Shown here: positions 27,237 through 38,119 of the stretch, piece after piece
How the letters are laid out: every line of letters begins with the position of its first letter
Numbering within the stretch: position 1 is the first letter of the stretch
NCBI GenBank assembly: GCA_003212315.1
Contig: QCQB01000005.1
Coordinates: forward strand, 43,196-107,195
Length of the DNA: 64,000 nt
Direction: 5' to 3'
From: SAR116 cluster bacterium AG-447-C21
Lineage (GTDB): Bacteria > Pseudomonadota > Alphaproteobacteria > Thalassobaculales > Thalassobaculaceae
The notes under the pieces: generated by a model
The model's input: the letters and a program-made list of their open reading frames with translations, nothing else
Told to the model about the DNA's origin: nothing
Database searches by the model: none
Made by a program: the position numbers and the translations under genes

Positions 27237-29879
27237 ATGACGACTGAAGATAAAGATCGAAAAAAGTTAAGCCTCTCACGTGGTGGGACGCTTTCGCTTG
27301 GAAAAACCATTGAAACAAGTCAAGTTAAGCAAAGTTTCTCTCATGGTCGTTCTAAAACAGTTCAGGTTGAGCGCCGGAGGAAGCGTCTTCCGATTGTAAA
27401 TAATGAAAACAAAGATTCGGATAGCGCGGAAGAACTTTCACTTAAGGGTCTGACATCTAAAGAACGGGCGGCTCGGACCCGCGCCTTAAAAGAAGGATTA
27501 CAACAAAAAGATGATACTTTAGAAACTTCTGATGCTTCCCAATCGAGCCCGGTGTCCGAGGAAGAAACTGAAATTAAACTAAATCATGACGTATCTAATG
27601 AACAAGAGGAGACATCGTCCACTCTAACGCCCAAAACAACAGAAACTAAAAGCGAAGAAGAAGAGGTCGACAGGAGAAAGTTAGAGCTTTTAGAAGCCCA
27701 AAGAATAGAAGAAGAAGAGAAACAAATTAAAATAATAGAGGCGGCGCGATTGGCTGAAGAGGAAGAAGCTAGATTAGCAAAAGGAGCTTCACCACGACAG
27801 GCAAATAGATCTAATGATAGAACAGCAGAATTAGAAAAAGACTCAGAAATCGAAATAGATGATAGTTCAACCGAAGCCAAGTCAGGAAAAAAACGAAACG
27901 AATCCAATAAAAAAATTACACCATCAGTAAGTCGAAGAGGTGAACCAAGAAGACGCCACTCGGGAAAATTAACCATATCTCAAGCATTAGACGATACGGA
28001 ACTTGAAAGGGTACGATCATTAGCTTCTGTTAAGAGAGCCAGAGAAAAGGAAAGGAATAGAGCTCGAGAGGAAAGTGGGGAGTCTACCAAGCGTATAAGA
28101 GATGTTACGATACCGGATGCCATAACAGTTCAGGAGTTGGCGAACCGCATGGCGGAAAGAGCGGGAGAGGTTATCAAGAAGTTGATGTCAATGGGCGTGA
28201 TGGCAACGATTAATCAGGTTATAGATGCTGATACAGCAGAACTCGTGACAGCGGAGTTTGGTCATAACGTTAGGCGTGTGTCCGACTCGGATGTTGAAAC
28301 AGGGCTTCAAGTAGAGCAAGAACTTGAAGAAAACACGGAGCCAAGAGCTCCAGTGGTCACCATAATGGGACACGTAGACCACGGGAAAACATCACTCCTA
28401 GATGCGCTTAGAAAAACTGACATCGTCACGGGTGAGGCTGGTGGCATTACTCAACACATAGGAGCATACCAAATTAACTCCCAATCGGGTGAAAAAATAA
28501 CATTCTTGGATACCCCGGGCCATGAAGCTTTCACTGAGATGCGTGCTAGAGGGGCGACAGTCACTGATCTGATAATTCTGGTAGTTTCTGCTGATGACGG
28601 AATAAAACAACAAACAGTCGAAGCTATTCAGCATGCTAAAGCAGCTCAGAGCCCAATTATTATAGCCGTCAACAAGATAGATCTCCCAGAAGCAGATCCT
28701 GGTAAAGTGCAAACAGAACTTTTGCAGCATGAGATAATAGTAGAAGAACTTGGGGGAGAAGTCATGCAAGTTCACGTATCTGCTAAAACGGGAGAGGGAT
28801 TAGAAAAATTACAAGAAGCAATTTTATTACAGTCGGAGATACTAGAACTAAAATCAAATCCAAATAGGACAGCAGCTGGCACAATTGTAGAGTCAAAAGT
28901 CGAACGCGGGAAAGGTAGTGTAGCAACTGTCTTAGTTCAACATGGAACTCTCAAAATTGGGGATATTTTTGTAGCGGGAGCAGAATGGGGACGGGTACGA
29001 GCCCTACTTGACGATCGCGGAAGTCGAATTACAGAATGTGGTCCTAGTTTTCCAGCGGAAGTACTGGGGCTAAATGGTTCTCCAGTTGCTGGGGATGATT
29101 TTGTAGTGGTTGAGCATGAGGCTAGGGCCAGGGAAATTGTTGAGTATAGACAGCGGGAAATCCGACGGAAACAAGCAACCGCCGGCGCAAGAGGTACAGT
29201 GGAACAAATGTTATCAGCAATAGCCGCAGGCCAAGCAGAAGAACTACCTGTGCTAATTAAAACAGATGTGCATGGCTCACTAGAGGCAATCAGAACAAGT
29301 CTTGAACGTATCTCTAATCCAACCGTAACAGTTCGTATTTTACTAGGCGCAGTCGGGGGAATAAGCGAATCTGACATAACTTTAGCTGCTGCATCCAATG
29401 CGATGGTAATAGGATTTAACGTTCGAGCGAACCCTCAAGCGAGGCAGTTGGCTCAAAAAAGTGGAATTGACATTCGATATTACTCAATTATCTACAATGT
29501 TATCGATGATATTAAGGCAGCCCTTACAGGGCTCTTATCACCAGACCTGAAAGAAGAGTTCCTCGGTAACGCAGAAGTCAAAGAGGTCTTCAATATAAGT
29601 AAAGTTGGTAAGATAGCGGGTTGTATGGTTACAGAAGGCAACATCAAGCGTGGAGCTAATGTTCGTTTATTGCGTGATAATGTCGTAATACATGAAGGAT
29701 CCTTAAAAACGTTGAAACGGTTCAAAGATGAAGTCAATGAAATCAAAGAAGGGTCGGAATGTGGAGCTGCTTTTGAAAATTACAACGACTTACAAATTGG
29801 AGACCTGATAGAGTGTTTCGAAATTAAAGAAATAGCCCGAACTCTTGAATCCGTGCAGTCCGATGTTAAAGCGTCATAA
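27237..29879 (+). CDS. infB: Translation initiation factor IF-2
   Basis: 880 residues, typical of alphaproteobacterial IF-2. The first 290 residues are highly charged and rich in Glu/Lys/Arg, probably coiled or disordered. IF2_N ([27 protein letters not shown]) precedes the GTPase core: G1 GHVDHGKTS near 379, G3 [17 protein letters not shown]4 [10 protein letters not shown]. Domains II, III and IV follow ([14 protein letters not shown]). It brings fMet-tRNA to the 30S subunit. The several opposite-strand ORFs within it are shadows. rbfA starts within 23 bp. Confidence 0.98.
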   Translation: MTTEDKDRKKLSLSRGGTLSLGKTIETSQVKQSFSHGRSKTVQVERRRKRLPIVNNENKDSDSAEELSLKGLTSKERAARTRALKEGLQQKDDTLETSDASQSSPVSEEETEIKLNHDVSNEQEETSSTLTPKTTETKSEEEEVDRRKLELLEAQRIEEEEKQIKIIEAARLAEEEEARLAKGASPRQANRSNDRTAELEKDSEIEIDDSSTEAKSGKKRNESNKKITPSVSRRGEPRRRHSGKLTISQALDDTELERVRSLASVKRAREKERNRAREESGESTKRIRDVTIPDAITVQELANRMAERAGEVIKKLMSMGVMATINQVIDADTAELVTAEFGHNVRRVSDSDVETGLQVEQELEENTEPRAPVVTIMGHVDHGKTSLLDALRKTDIVTGEAGGITQHIGAYQINSQSGEKITFLDTPGHEAFTEMRARGATVTDLIILVVSADDGIKQQTVEAIQHAKAAQSPIIIAVNKIDLPEADPGKVQTELLQHEIIVEELGGEVMQVHVSAKTGEGLEKLQEAILLQSEILELKSNPNRTAAGTIVESKVERGKGSVATVLVQHGTLKIGDIFVAGAEWGRVRALLDDRGSRITECGPSFPAEVLGLNGSPVAGDDFVVVEHEARAREIVEYRQREIRRKQATAGARGTVEQMLSAIAAGQAEELPVLIKTDVHGSLEAIRTSLERISNPTVTVRILLGAVGGISESDITLAAASNAMVIGFNVRANPQARQLAQKSGIDIRYYSIIYNVIDDIKAALTGLLSPDLKEEFLGNAEVKEVFNISKVGKIAGCMVTEGNIKRGANVRLLRDNVVIHEGSLKTLKRFKDEVNEIKEGSECGAAFENYNDLQIGDLIECFEIKEIARTLESVQSDVKAS

Positions 29880-29902
29880 ATTAGTAATTGTTGAAACCAG
29901 GA

Positions 29903-30337
29903 ATGCCGCGTTCTCGATTTAAAAAAAGCAGTGGTGAAGGCACCGGAAGATCTCAGCGGCAATACCGGGTTGGCGAATTAATAAGGAAAACTCTAGTTGA
30001 GGTTTTCGAAAAAGTTGAAGTGAGAGATCCCGATCTTATTAATGTATCGATTACGATATCAGAAGTCTCTGTTAGCCCTGACTTAAAGGCCGCCACTGTT
30101 TACGTAATGCCTTTAGGAGGAAAACAACAAGATAGTGTAATATCAGGATTGAGAAGGGCCTCCTCGTTTTTACGAAGTAAAATAGCGGGGATAATCGAAT
30201 TACGCTCAATCCCACGCTTAGACTTCAAAATTGATACCGCTTTCGATAACTCAAGTAACCTCAATAAAGTTCTCAAAATGGCAGATATATCTCTAAATGA
30301 GCATGATGGGACTATAGGCCCTGATAATGCCTCGTAG
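29903..30337 (+). CDS. rbfA: Ribosome-binding factor A
   Basis: About 144 residues from the ATG at 29903 (MPRSRFKKSSG); the track extends to a TTG at 29888. Neither start has a well-spaced ribosome site, so the choice is uncertain. RVGELIRKTLVEVFEKVEVRDPDL, ITISEVSVSPDLKAATVYVMPLGG and LRSIPRLDFKIDTAFD mark RbfA, which binds the 5' helix of 16S rRNA during 30S maturation in the cold. It overlaps truB by 11 bp. Confidence 0.95.
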   Translation: MPRSRFKKSSGEGTGRSQRQYRVGELIRKTLVEVFEKVEVRDPDLINVSITISEVSVSPDLKAATVYVMPLGGKQQDSVISGLRRASSFLRSKIAGIIELRSIPRLDFKIDTAFDNSSNLNKVLKMADISLNEHDGTIGPDNAS

Positions 30338-31253
30338 GAAAAAGGGGAACCCTGTAAGCGGTTGGGTCATCATAGATAAACCAATTGGAAAAACCTCGGC
30401 TCAAGTGGTCAATGATGTTCGACGTGCATTAAACGCCCAAAAAGCAGGTCACGCTGGGACGTTAGATCCATTGGCATCAGGGGTGCTTCCAATAGCGTTG
30501 GGAGAAGCAACTAAAACAATATCCTTTGCAATGGAATCCCTAAAGGATTATCAGTTTGACATTAGTTGGGGAGAGGAACGCGATACCCAAGACAGCGAGG
30601 GCCGAGTAGTAGCAGAAAGTAATCTACGCCCAACCGAGGAACAAATCATCACCACTTTACCCTCTTTTTTGGGTTATATTGATCAGGTACCTCCTATTTT
30701 CTCTGCTATCAAGATTAATGGTCGCCGATCTTATGATTTAGCGAGAAATCAAGAAAACGTCATACTAGAGCCGCGTAAGGTTTTCGTAGAATCATTCTCA
30801 TTGATAAATATAAAAAACGAGAGCTCTGCAACATTCATGGTTACTAGTGGAAAAGGAACTTATATCAGAGCTTTAGCGCGCGATTTAGCTGCTAAGCTCG
30901 GCACATGCGGGCATATTTCTTCACTTCGAAGGTTAAAAGTTGGTTCTTTTTCCGAAAACGACGCGATTTCTCTGGATTATCTTGAAACATTAGCGCATAG
31001 TCCCGCCAATTTTAATAAGCTATTACCTGTTGAGGTGGCGCTAGACGGCATCCCGGCAATACCTTTATCAGGTGATCAAGCGGATAGGATGAGAAATGGC
31101 CAAAGTGTCCCTTTAGAAAAGGGGGCTTACTGGTGTTGCTCACTTGCTCTCGAAGAAGGTGGTATTTTATATACTAAGTTTTCGGGGTTACCAGTAGCAA
31201 TTGCCAGATTACAGCAGGGTTTTATTTGTCCTATTCGCGTCCTTAACTTTTAA
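30327..31253 (+). CDS. truB: tRNA pseudouridine-55 synthase
   Basis: 308 residues. [44 protein letters not shown] contains the catalytic Asp47, followed by [20 protein letters not shown] and [18 protein letters not shown]. The C-terminal PUA-like part is short. It forms pseudouridine 55 in the T-loop of elongator tRNAs, such as the two tRNAs in this window. The start overlaps rbfA; rpsO begins 17 bp after the stop. Confidence 0.97.
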   Translation: MPRRKKGNPVSGWVIIDKPIGKTSAQVVNDVRRALNAQKAGHAGTLDPLASGVLPIALGEATKTISFAMESLKDYQFDISWGEERDTQDSEGRVVAESNLRPTEEQIITTLPSFLGYIDQVPPIFSAIKINGRRSYDLARNQENVILEPRKVFVESFSLINIKNESSATFMVTSGKGTYIRALARDLAAKLGTCGHISSLRRLKVGSFSENDAISLDYLETLAHSPANFNKLLPVEVALDGIPAIPLSGDQADRMRNGQSVPLEKGAYWCCSLALEEGGILYTKFSGLPVAIARLQQGFICPIRVLNF

Positions 31254-31269
31254 TGTAATGGAGCGAATG

Positions 31270-31539
31270 ATGTCGATTACCAATGAAAAAAAAGCTGAAT
31301 TAATTAGGGAATATGGGCAGAAAGAAGGCGATACTGGCTCCCCCGAGGTGCAGGTAGCAATTCTAACGACACGGATACTTAACCTTACTGAGCATCTGAA
31401 AACTCATAAGAAGGACTTCCATTCTCGAAGAGGTCTTTTGATTATGGTTGGTCAACGCCGCCGTCTACTCGATTATCTGCAATCTAGGAATGAGGCTAGG
31501 TACTTAGATTTAATTAGCCGCCTTGGGCTTCGCCGTTAG
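31270..31539 (+). CDS. rpsO: 30S ribosomal protein S15
   Basis: The track extends to 31201 inside truB, but the ATG at 31270 gives exactly 89 residues, the canonical S15 length, with [44 protein letters not shown] in the family appears as [22 protein letters not shown]. Binds 16S rRNA helices 20-22. A stem loop covers its stop codon and 285 bp then separate it from pnp. Confidence 0.97.
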   Translation: MSITNEKKAELIREYGQKEGDTGSPEVQVAILTTRILNLTEHLKTHKKDFHSRRGLLIMVGQRRRLLDYLQSRNEARYLDLISRLGLRR

Positions 31540-31553
31540 AAAACCTACGGCGA
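31530..31553 (+). terminator. Stem-loop over the rpsO stop codon
   Basis: TCGCCGT and ACGGCGA form a 7-bp stem around a 10-base loop that contains the rpsO TAG. The tail is A/T rich but not a clean T run, so this is either a weak terminator or an RNA-stabilising or processing element between rpsO and pnp. Confidence 0.5.
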
Positions 31554-31711
31554 TAATATTTATTTGATGGATCGATATGCATCGTTGATCAAAAATCTAA
31601 TTTGACCCTTTGTTTAATACATGGCATTCAGTGAATAGTAATAGAGATAGAAACGTAGGGCCCACTAATTGAATTGAACGAATCAAAAGCTAAAGCCTTC
31701 ATACCAAATAG

Positions 31712-31757
31712 GCTAACAAGTTCCCTGAAGTAATTCTTGAGATAAGTTTTTGTTAGC
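31712..31757 (+). promoter_or_regulatory. Long stem in the pnp leader
   Basis: GCTAACAA at 31712-31719 and TTGTTAGC at 31750-31757 are perfect complements separated by 30 bases. The structure lies 67 bp upstream of the pnp ATG. In E. coli the pnp leader folds into an RNase III-cleaved stem that mediates PNPase autocontrol; a similar role here is an inference. Confidence 0.4.
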
Positions 31758-31824
31758 AAGTTTAGGCGTTATATTTTGATTATCTAGTTTAGGTTGAGGG
31801 CGATCATTTAAGGAATTAAGTAGT

Positions 31825-33945
31825 ATGTTTGATATATATAAAAAAGAATTAAATTGGGGTGGTAAAAAGCTTGTTTTTGAAACTGGAAAAATAGCACGGC
31901 AGGCTGATGGTGCTGTAATGGCAAGTTTAGGCGATACTACAGTTTTATGCACTGTTGTTGGAGCAAGAAACCCTAAACCTGGATTAGACTTTTTTCCATT
32001 GACAGTTAACTATCAAGAAAAAACTTTCGCCGCAGGCAAGATTCCTGGTGGTTTTTTTAAACGAGAAGGAAGGCCTACCGAAAAGGAGACTTTAGTATCA
32101 CGTCTTATTGATCGACCAATTCGACCTCTGTTTGCAAAAGGGTTTCGAAATGAAACACAAGTTATTTGCACTGTTCTTTCTCACGATCTAGAGAATGATC
32201 CAGATATAGTTGCAATGATAGGGGCCTCAGCTGCTTTAACCATTTCGGGCCTTCCCTTTCTTGGCCCAATCGGCGGGTGTAGAGTTGGTTACAAGGATGG
32301 TGAATACGTGTTGAATCCGCTTCAACACGAAGTTGGAGATTCAGATCTAGATTTAGTGATGGCCGGTACGCGAGATGGTGTTTTAATGGTCGAATCTGAA
32401 GCTACCGCCCTATCGGAAGATATAATGCTTGGTGCAGTCATGTTTGGCCACAAAGCGTGCCAGGAAGTCATAGATCTAATAATAGAGCTCGCAGAGGCAT
32501 GTGCCAAGGAGCCAAGAGACATATCGCCGGAGCCACCGGAAGTAGAAAAAGTGACTGCAAAACTAAAAAAATCAATAACCAAAGATTTGCAAAAAGCATA
32601 CAAGGTTGCTGATAAAGTAAAACGTCAAGAGCTGATAGCGGTTGCAAAGGAAAAAGGAGCGCAGCTGTTCGAAACAGAAGAAGAGATTAATGCTGCAAAG
32701 GGTGCACTAAAATCCCTAGAAGCTGATATTGTTCGAGGGTCAATTCTGGATACGGGTGTTCGAATAGATGGAAGAGACACAAAAACAGTTCGCCCAATCG
32801 TATCCGAAGTCGGTATTCTACCCCGAGCCCACGGATCTGCACTCTTTACAAGAGGAGAAACTCAAGCTTTGGTAGTGACGACGTTGGGTACTGGACAAGA
32901 CGAACAAATAATAGATGCGCTTGAGGGAGAATACAGAGAAAATTTCATGTTGCATTACAACTTTCCACCATACTCTGTTGGAGAAGCTGGTAGACTGGGA
33001 GGTGCCGGTAGACGTGAAATTGGCCATGGGAAGCTAGCGTGGAGAGCAATACGACCGCTATTACCTAAAAAGGAGGATTTTCCCTATACACTGCGGGTTG
33101 TTTCAGAGGTAACAGAGTCGAACGGCTCCTCATCGATGGCAACAGTTTGTGGAACATCTATGTCTTTAATGGACGCGGGAGTTCCACTTAGTCAGCCATG
33201 TGCAGGTATTGCTATGGGATTGATTAAAGAGGGAGATCGTTTTGCTGTATTATCAGATATTCTTGGAGACGAGGATCATCTAGGGGATATGGACTTTAAA
33301 GTAGCGGGCACTGCGCAGGGAATTACATCTCTACAAATGGATATTAAAATTACGTCCATAACTGAAGAAATAATGCAAGTGGCTCTTCAACAGGCCAAGG
33401 ACGGAAGACTTCATATCCTTAGTGAAATGGAAAAGGCAATCAATCAAGGTAGAGAAGGGGTATCTGATCACGCACCACGCGTAACAACTCTGACTATCAA
33501 TAAAGATAAAATCAGGGATATCATTGGACCAGGGGGTAAGGTCATAAGGGAAATATGTGAATCAACGGGGGCCAAAATCGACATTGACGACGAAGGGGTA
33601 GTTAAGGTGGCTGCCGTAGATAACGAAGCCGGAGAAGCTGCAGTTCAATGGATTAGATCAATTGTAGCAGAACCCGAATTAGGCGTCATCTATAACGGGA
33701 AAGTAGTTAAAACAGTCGACTTTGGTGCTTTTGTAAACTTTTTAGGCCCTCGGGATGGCCTTGTACACATTAGTGAATTATTGCCAGGGCGCGTCAACAA
33801 AACGACAGATGTAGTGAAAGTTGACGATGACGTAAAAGTAAAAGTCATTGGATTTGATGATAGAGGAAAAGTTAAGTTAAGCATGAGACTTGTTGATCAG
33901 GAAACCGGGGAAGATTTAGAGGAACAAGGTCAAGAAGATTCCTAA
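31825..33945 (+). CDS. pnp: Polyribonucleotide nucleotidyltransferase (PNPase)
   Basis: 706 residues, normal length. Two RNase PH-like domains ([27 protein letters not shown] and [39 protein letters not shown]) flank the helical linker, followed by KH ([24 protein letters not shown], about 566) and S1 ([31 protein letters not shown], about 620). It phosphorolytically degrades mRNA from the 3' end, often in the degradosome. The downstream terminator overlaps the next gene's start. Confidence 0.98.
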   Translation: MFDIYKKELNWGGKKLVFETGKIARQADGAVMASLGDTTVLCTVVGARNPKPGLDFFPLTVNYQEKTFAAGKIPGGFFKREGRPTEKETLVSRLIDRPIRPLFAKGFRNETQVICTVLSHDLENDPDIVAMIGASAALTISGLPFLGPIGGCRVGYKDGEYVLNPLQHEVGDSDLDLVMAGTRDGVLMVESEATALSEDIMLGAVMFGHKACQEVIDLIIELAEACAKEPRDISPEPPEVEKVTAKLKKSITKDLQKAYKVADKVKRQELIAVAKEKGAQLFETEEEINAAKGALKSLEADIVRGSILDTGVRIDGRDTKTVRPIVSEVGILPRAHGSALFTRGETQALVVTTLGTGQDEQIIDALEGEYRENFMLHYNFPPYSVGEAGRLGGAGRREIGHGKLAWRAIRPLLPKKEDFPYTLRVVSEVTESNGSSSMATVCGTSMSLMDAGVPLSQPCAGIAMGLIKEGDRFAVLSDILGDEDHLGDMDFKVAGTAQGITSLQMDIKITSITEEIMQVALQQAKDGRLHILSEMEKAINQGREGVSDHAPRVTTLTINKDKIRDIIGPGGKVIREICESTGAKIDIDDEGVVKVAAVDNEAGEAAVQWIRSIVAEPELGVIYNGKVVKTVDFGAFVNFLGPRDGLVHISELLPGRVNKTTDVVKVDDDVKVKVIGFDDRGKVKLSMRLVDQETGEDLEEQGQEDS

Positions 33946-33969
33946 AGTTTACGTTAAGTTACTCTATAA

Positions 33970-34011
33970 AATGGCGCCACACTGTGAATAGTACCTTGGC
34001 GTCATTTTTTT
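33970..34011 (+). terminator. Intrinsic terminator of pnp overlapping the GDPD start
   Basis: AATGGCGCCA (33970-33979) pairs with TGGCGTCATT (33997-34006) over 10 bp with one G-U pair, and a run of seven Ts follows. The 17-base loop contains the GTG that is the best start for the next gene, so transcription into that gene must either read through or be governed by this hairpin. Confidence 0.8.
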
Positions 34012-34757
34012 ATCCCAAGCTTCCAAATATTATAGGACACCGGGGCGCCTACAATTCGGCTCCCGAAAATACTTTGATCTCCTTTCGAAAAGCGGCACAA
34101 TTAGGTGCCAAGTGGATTGAAATTGACGTTCGATTAACTTCTGACAAAATTCCTGTAGTCTTTCACGACAATGACGTTGATAGAACTACTAATGGTCAAG
34201 GGCCAGTGCAAAGTTTCACTCTTAAATCATTGCAAGAACTGGATGCTGGAAGCCATTATCATATTGACTTCTCTGGCGAAAAAGTACCTACACTGTTGCA
34301 AACTATAACGCTTTGTATTGAGTTAAACTTAGGTTTAAACATTGAAATAAAACCGAATTTTGGACAAGCTGCCGAGACAGTGACGGCAATATTAGCAACT
34401 ATAAATCCATTTCAGGAACAACTAAGGGGTAATGTTTTATTCTCTAGTTTCAATTTGCTTTGTCTTAAAAAACTAATTAATTTGTGCCCCGAGTGGCCCA
34501 GGGCATTATTAGTTAATGATCTGAACAACGATTGGTTAAGTAATACTAAAGCCCTTGAATGTTATACGTTGAACCCAAACTACAACTGTTTGGCTAGCAT
34601 TGAAAATATCAAGTCGATTCTAGATAGTAAGTTGCGAATAATTCCTTTCACCGTCAACCAGATCTCTATAGCTAAAAATTTATTGCGGTTGGGCGTTCAT
34701 TCGATTATTACCGACGACCTGAAGTCATTAAAATCACTGAAAGATTATAAACATTGA
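33984..34757 (+). CDS. Glycerophosphodiester phosphodiesterase (GDPD)
   Basis: 257 residues. IIGHRGAYNSAPENTLISFRKAAQLGAKWIEIDVRLTSDKIPVVFHDNDVDRTTNGQG is the GDPD signature, with catalytic histidines in GHRG and FHDN and metal ligands EN and E-D. Cytoplasmic UgpQ-like, no signal peptide. Cleaves glycerophosphodiesters to glycerol-3-phosphate and an alcohol. Only GTG 33984 or TTG 33996 can serve as start, because IIGHRG begins at residue 16; both lie within the pnp terminator. Convergent with fabI, 17 bp apart. Confidence 0.93.
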   Translation: MNSTLASFFYPKLPNIIGHRGAYNSAPENTLISFRKAAQLGAKWIEIDVRLTSDKIPVVFHDNDVDRTTNGQGPVQSFTLKSLQELDAGSHYHIDFSGEKVPTLLQTITLCIELNLGLNIEIKPNFGQAAETVTAILATINPFQEQLRGNVLFSSFNLLCLKKLINLCPEWPRALLVNDLNNDWLSNTKALECYTLNPNYNCLASIENIKSILDSKLRIIPFTVNQISIAKNLLRLGVHSIITDDLKSLKSLKDYKH

Positions 34758-34774
34758 CCCCACAAAAAACTTAC

Positions 34775-35590
34775 TTATCCATCGCTTTTTTCTCTTGGTG
34801 AGGGTATTCCAATTGCACGCATTCCCCCATCAACATAGTGAATTTCTCCTGTCACACCGCTAGATAGATTGCTAGCGAGAAACAGTCCAGCAGCTCCCAC
34901 CTCCTCGGGCTGAACATTGCGTGCCAAGGGTGAGGTCTGTTCTGAGTACCTATACACATATCTCGCGTCAGCAATAGCTGACCCTGCCAGTGTTCGCATT
35001 GGCCCCGGCGAGAGCGCATTAACTCTAATTCCACGACCTCCAAGGTCTGTCGCCAAATATCTAACACTGGCCTCTAAGGCGGCTTTTGCAATTCCCATAA
35101 CATTATAGTTTGGAATAGTTCTCGCCGACCCAAGATAACTAAGGGTAATAAGACTTCCGCCCGCCCCCATAAGATCTGCTGCGTGACGAGCTACATTGGT
35201 GAATGAAAAGCACGAAATATCCATCGTATTTTTAAAATTTTCACGAGTGGTATCTGCATAACGTCCTTTAAGCTCCGCCTTATCCGAGTATGCAATTGCA
35301 TGGATTACAAAATCCAAAGCACCCCACTTTTTTTTAATTTCCAGAAATACACAATCTAGATCCTCATCATTTCCAACATCACATTGCAAAACAAAGTCAG
35401 ACCCAACCGAAGCAGCTAAGGGTCGAACTCTTTTTGCAATGGAATCATTCTGATATGTAAAAGCCAATTCACCGCCCTCTTTGGCGATTGCTGCCGCAAT
35501 ACTCCAAGCTATAGAGCGTTCATTAGCAACTCCCATAATCAAACCGCGCCTACCGCGCATTAAACCGGGTCCTGTAACTGCCTCATTCAT
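34775..35590 (-). CDS. fabI: Enoyl-[acyl-carrier-protein] reductase (NADH)
   Basis: 271 residues, SDR fold of the FabI type. GLIMGVANERSIAWSIAAAIAKEG is the cofactor loop; the catalytic Tyr and Lys with six residues between are in NYNVMGIAKAALE, and SYLGSART holds the second conserved Tyr. LSPGPMRTLAGSAI follows. It carries out the last reduction of type II fatty-acid elongation. Transcribed in line with fabB and fabA (45-bp gap), forming an unsaturated fatty-acid cluster divergent from irr. Confidence 0.96.
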   Translation of the reverse strand: MNEAVTGPGLMRGRRGLIMGVANERSIAWSIAAAIAKEGGELAFTYQNDSIAKRVRPLAASVGSDFVLQCDVGNDEDLDCVFLEIKKKWGALDFVIHAIAYSDKAELKGRYADTTRENFKNTMDISCFSFTNVARHAADLMGAGGSLITLSYLGSARTIPNYNVMGIAKAALEASVRYLATDLGGRGIRVNALSPGPMRTLAGSAIADARYVYRYSEQTSPLARNVQPEEVGAAGLFLASNLSSGVTGEIHYVDGGMRAIGIPSPREKSDG

Positions 35591-35635
35591 ATTTGAAACA
35601 CACTCCTAGTGTATATTGCGCGTTTTGGATAGCAC

Positions 35636-36859
35636 TCAATTGTCAATAGCTCGAAATGCTAGAACTGAGTTGGTTCCGCCAAAACCAAAGCTATTTGAAA
35701 GGGCAACGTTAACTTTTATATCTTCCTTCAATTCTGTTATGATGGGCATCGATCCTGCTAAAGGGTCTAAATTCTCAATGTTGGCAGATGCTGTCAAAAA
35801 GTTATTTTTCATCATAAGAAGAGTGTAAATGGATTCATGAACGCCCGCCGCTCCCTGCGAGTGCCCGGTCAGTGACTTTGTAGAACTAATCAAGGGGATA
35901 TCCTTTGAGTCGAAAACCTCTGAAATTGCCTCAAGTTCCTTAGTATCTCCGATTGGAGTACTTGTTCCATGAGTATTTATATAATCGACTGGTTCCGATA
36001 TTTCATTTAGTGCCATTCTCATACATCTAACAGCTCCCTCGCCTGAAGGTTGCACCATATCAACTCCATCAGAAGTAGCTCCATAACCAACTAATTCAGC
36101 ATAGATTTGGGCTCCTCGCGCTTTAGCATGATCTAACTCCTCAAGAACCAGAACGCCTCCTCCTCCGGCAATTACAAACCCATCGCGGTCTACATCGTAT
36201 GCGCGGGAGGCCTTTTCTGGAATATCGTTATATTTCGAAGACAAGGCGCCCATTGCATCAAAGAGCACCGAAAGTGTCCAATGCAATTCTTCACCACCTC
36301 CCGCAAACATTATATTTTGTTTTCCTAACTGGATCGTTTCATATGCATTACCAATGCAATGCGAACTGGTAGAACACGCCGAACTGATGGAATAACTTAG
36401 ACCTTTAATTTTGAATGAAGTGGATAATGTCGCCGACGTAGTACTCGACATGACACGCGGCACCATATAAGGGCCAACTCTTTTTGGTCCTTTCTCCCGC
36501 GCAAGATCGAAAGCTGTCATCATATTAGATGTTGATGGGCCACCAGATCCAATGATCAATCCTGTTGACGGATTGCTTACTTCTGATTCTTCTAACCCTG
36601 CGTCCTTGATGGCCTGTTCCATAGCAATGTATGCATAAGAGGCACCATTGCCCATAAACCTGAGAAGTTTCCTGTCTATGTAATCGCTTGGCTCTAATTT
36701 GATAGACCCATGAATATGACTTCGGAAGCCCATATCCCTGTACTCATCACTGAATGTTATTCCTGAGGTGCCATTTCTTAGAGATTCTGTAACCTCTTCA
36801 GAATTATCACCTATGCTGGAAACTACCCCAAGACCCGTTACGACAACTCGCCGCATCAT
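35636..36859 (-). CDS. fabB: 3-oxoacyl-ACP synthase I
   Basis: 407 residues. The condensing-enzyme triad is present: Cys162 in [12 protein letters not shown], His in [11 protein letters not shown] and His in [12 protein letters not shown], plus the C-terminal NSFGFGGTN. FabB-type, as it is paired with fabA. Elongates cis-3-decenoyl-ACP made by FabA towards unsaturated fatty acids. Start ATG overlaps the fabA stop by 4 bp. Confidence 0.96.
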   Translation of the reverse strand: MMRRVVVTGLGVVSSIGDNSEEVTESLRNGTSGITFSDEYRDMGFRSHIHGSIKLEPSDYIDRKLLRFMGNGASYAYIAMEQAIKDAGLEESEVSNPSTGLIIGSGGPSTSNMMTAFDLAREKGPKRVGPYMVPRVMSSTTSATLSTSFKIKGLSYSISSACSTSSHCIGNAYETIQLGKQNIMFAGGGEELHWTLSVLFDAMGALSSKYNDIPEKASRAYDVDRDGFVIAGGGGVLVLEELDHAKARGAQIYAELVGYGATSDGVDMVQPSGEGAVRCMRMALNEISEPVDYINTHGTSTPIGDTKELEAISEVFDSKDIPLISSTKSLTGHSQGAAGVHESIYTLLMMKNNFLTASANIENLDPLAGSMPIITELKEDIKVNVALSNSFGFGGTNSVLAFRAIDN

Positions 36860-37428
36860 GTAGTTCCTTCCACAGCAGTATTTGAGAATAAGCCAACTCT
36901 AATGTCCTTGGCTTCAAATACAGGTTCACCATCACAAAGCACACGACCGTCAGCTATGCCCATGCATAAACGACGCATGATCACTCTTTTTAAATCCAAT
37001 TGAAATCTTAGAAGTTTTGCTGAAGGCAGAACTTGCCCTGTAAACTTTACCTCACCCACGGAAATAGCTCGTCCCGATCCAGGGCCGCCTAGCCATCCAA
37101 GTGTGAAGCCAAGTAATTGCCATAACCCATCCATTCCAAGACAACCCGGCATTACAGGGTCACCCTCAAAATGGCACTTAAAAAACCACAAGTCTGGCTT
37201 TATATCAAATTCCGCTTCTACATTGCCTTTTCCATTAGCTCCGCCGTCATCCGAAATATGAGTGATCCTATCAAACATCAACATTGGGGGCATAGGTAAC
37301 TGTGCATTACCTGGCCCAAACAGCTTTCCTTTGGCACATTGAATCAACTCTTCATAATTAAAGCTAAATTTTCGATCAGAGGTCACGTTAAAACAATCCT
37401 TGTGCAAAAAGGTACAATAGGTTCTCAT
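36856..37428 (-). CDS. fabA: 3-hydroxydecanoyl-ACP dehydratase/isomerase
   Basis: 190 residues from the track ATG; a GTG at 37386 (codon 15) has an AAGGA ribosome site at good spacing and would give 176 residues, closer to the usual 170, so the true start is probably there. The active-site His and Asp are in [24 protein letters not shown]. FabA introduces the cis double bond at the C10 stage. It heads the fabA-fabB-fabI group, divergent from irr across about 225 bp that contain a perfect palindrome. Confidence 0.96.
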   Translation of the reverse strand: MRTYCTFLHKDCFNVTSDRKFSFNYEELIQCAKGKLFGPGNAQLPMPPMLMFDRITHISDDGGANGKGNVEAEFDIKPDLWFFKCHFEGDPVMPGCLGMDGLWQLLGFTLGWLGGPGSGRAISVGEVKFTGQVLPSAKLLRFQLDLKRVIMRRLCMGIADGRVLCDGEPVFEAKDIRVGLFSNTAVEGTT

Positions 37429-37463
37429 TAATTCATCATCAGCAAGATCGCTGCTATTGTTCT

Positions 37464-37479
37464 ATATTACTTGTAATAT
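37464..37479. promoter_or_regulatory. Operator-like palindrome upstream of fabA
   Basis: ATATTACTTGTAATAT has two perfect 7-base arms around a 2-base centre, in the fabA-irr intergenic region, 85 bp upstream of the preferred fabA GTG. Suits a dimeric regulator of fatty-acid synthesis. No regulator can be assigned from sequence. Confidence 0.4.
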
Positions 37480-37652
37480 GACGTTACGCCAATATTTTAT
37501 GATAAGCAGATGGTTGAATAGTTTCTATCTACCCCCATCCAATCCATCATAATGCGAAGATTAATATACGCCGTTCTAAATAATTGAAGCCATCTGATTT
37601 ACAAATAGAGATTAAATTAGTATTTAGCTATAAATACAGAGTGGTAAGGGAT

Positions 37653-38063
37653 ATGGTTTTGACTACATCCGAAATTGAAAAACTTCTCGATAACGCCAAA
37701 CTCAGGCACACAAAGCAACGTACTCAGCTTGCCAAAATGTTGTTTAAGGCGGAGAACCGACATTTTACGGCGGAGCAATTGCATAAAGAAGCGCAAATAG
37801 CTGGCCATACTATCTCGCTCGCGACAATTTATAATACACTCCACCAATTTCGACGTGCCGGCCTGTTACGGCAAGTGATTGTTGAACCTGGAAAAGTATA
37901 TTTCGATACAAATACAGAGCCTCATCACCACTTTTACATAGAAGATGACGGTGAATTGTTGGATGTGGAACGAAACAAGGTAAAAATTTCAACACTTCCA
38001 GAGATACCTAAAGACTGTAATATCCAAGAGATGGACGTCATAATACGTTTACGAAAAAAATAA
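37653..38063 (+). CDS. irr: Iron response regulator Irr (Fur family)
   Basis: 136 residues from the ATG at 37653, which has a TAAGGG ribosome site 3-8 bases upstream; the track's 37584 start adds an unlikely leader. Fur-family winged helix: LRHTKQRTQLAKMLF, TISLATIYNTLHQFRRAGLL, then GKVYFDTNTEPHHHFYIEDDGELLDV, where the HHH motif marks Irr (heme/metal-sensing). Irr controls heme and iron genes in Alphaproteobacteria and is degraded or released when heme/iron is plentiful. Adjacent fabA is a classical alphaproteobacterial arrangement. An Irr box lies 36 bp downstream of its stop, ahead of the rubrerythrin operon. Only a TTCTAAA half site is visible upstream of irr itself. Confidence 0.94.
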   Translation: MVLTTSEIEKLLDNAKLRHTKQRTQLAKMLFKAENRHFTAEQLHKEAQIAGHTISLATIYNTLHQFRRAGLLRQVIVEPGKVYFDTNTEPHHHFYIEDDGELLDVERNKVKISTLPEIPKDCNIQEMDVIIRLRKK

Positions 38064-38098
38064 TCAGTCCCGAGTATATTATTTCAGTCTGTTTCTCT

Positions 38099-38115
38099 TT
38101 TAGAATCGTTCTAAA
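38099..38115. promoter_or_regulatory. Irr box (iron control element) upstream of rubrerythrin operon
   Basis: TTTAGAATCGTTCTAAA, a perfect 7-3-7 palindrome flanked by T on both sides, matches the published Irr consensus TTTAGAA-N3-TTCTAAA, including pyrimidine-N-purine in the centre. It lies between irr and rubrerythrin, immediately upstream of a candidate -35 (38120). Confidence 0.8.
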
Positions 38116-38119
38116 TACC

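Noticed and set aside
27584-29746. Several long opposite-strand ORFs inside infB (for example 27584-27976, 28398-28775, 28937-29398)
   Set aside because: infB is unambiguous in the other strand; these are low-complexity Ser/Leu-rich shadows without ribosome sites.
37564-37580. Irr box upstream of irr itself
   Set aside because: Only the right half (TTCTAAA) is present; the left arm does not match.
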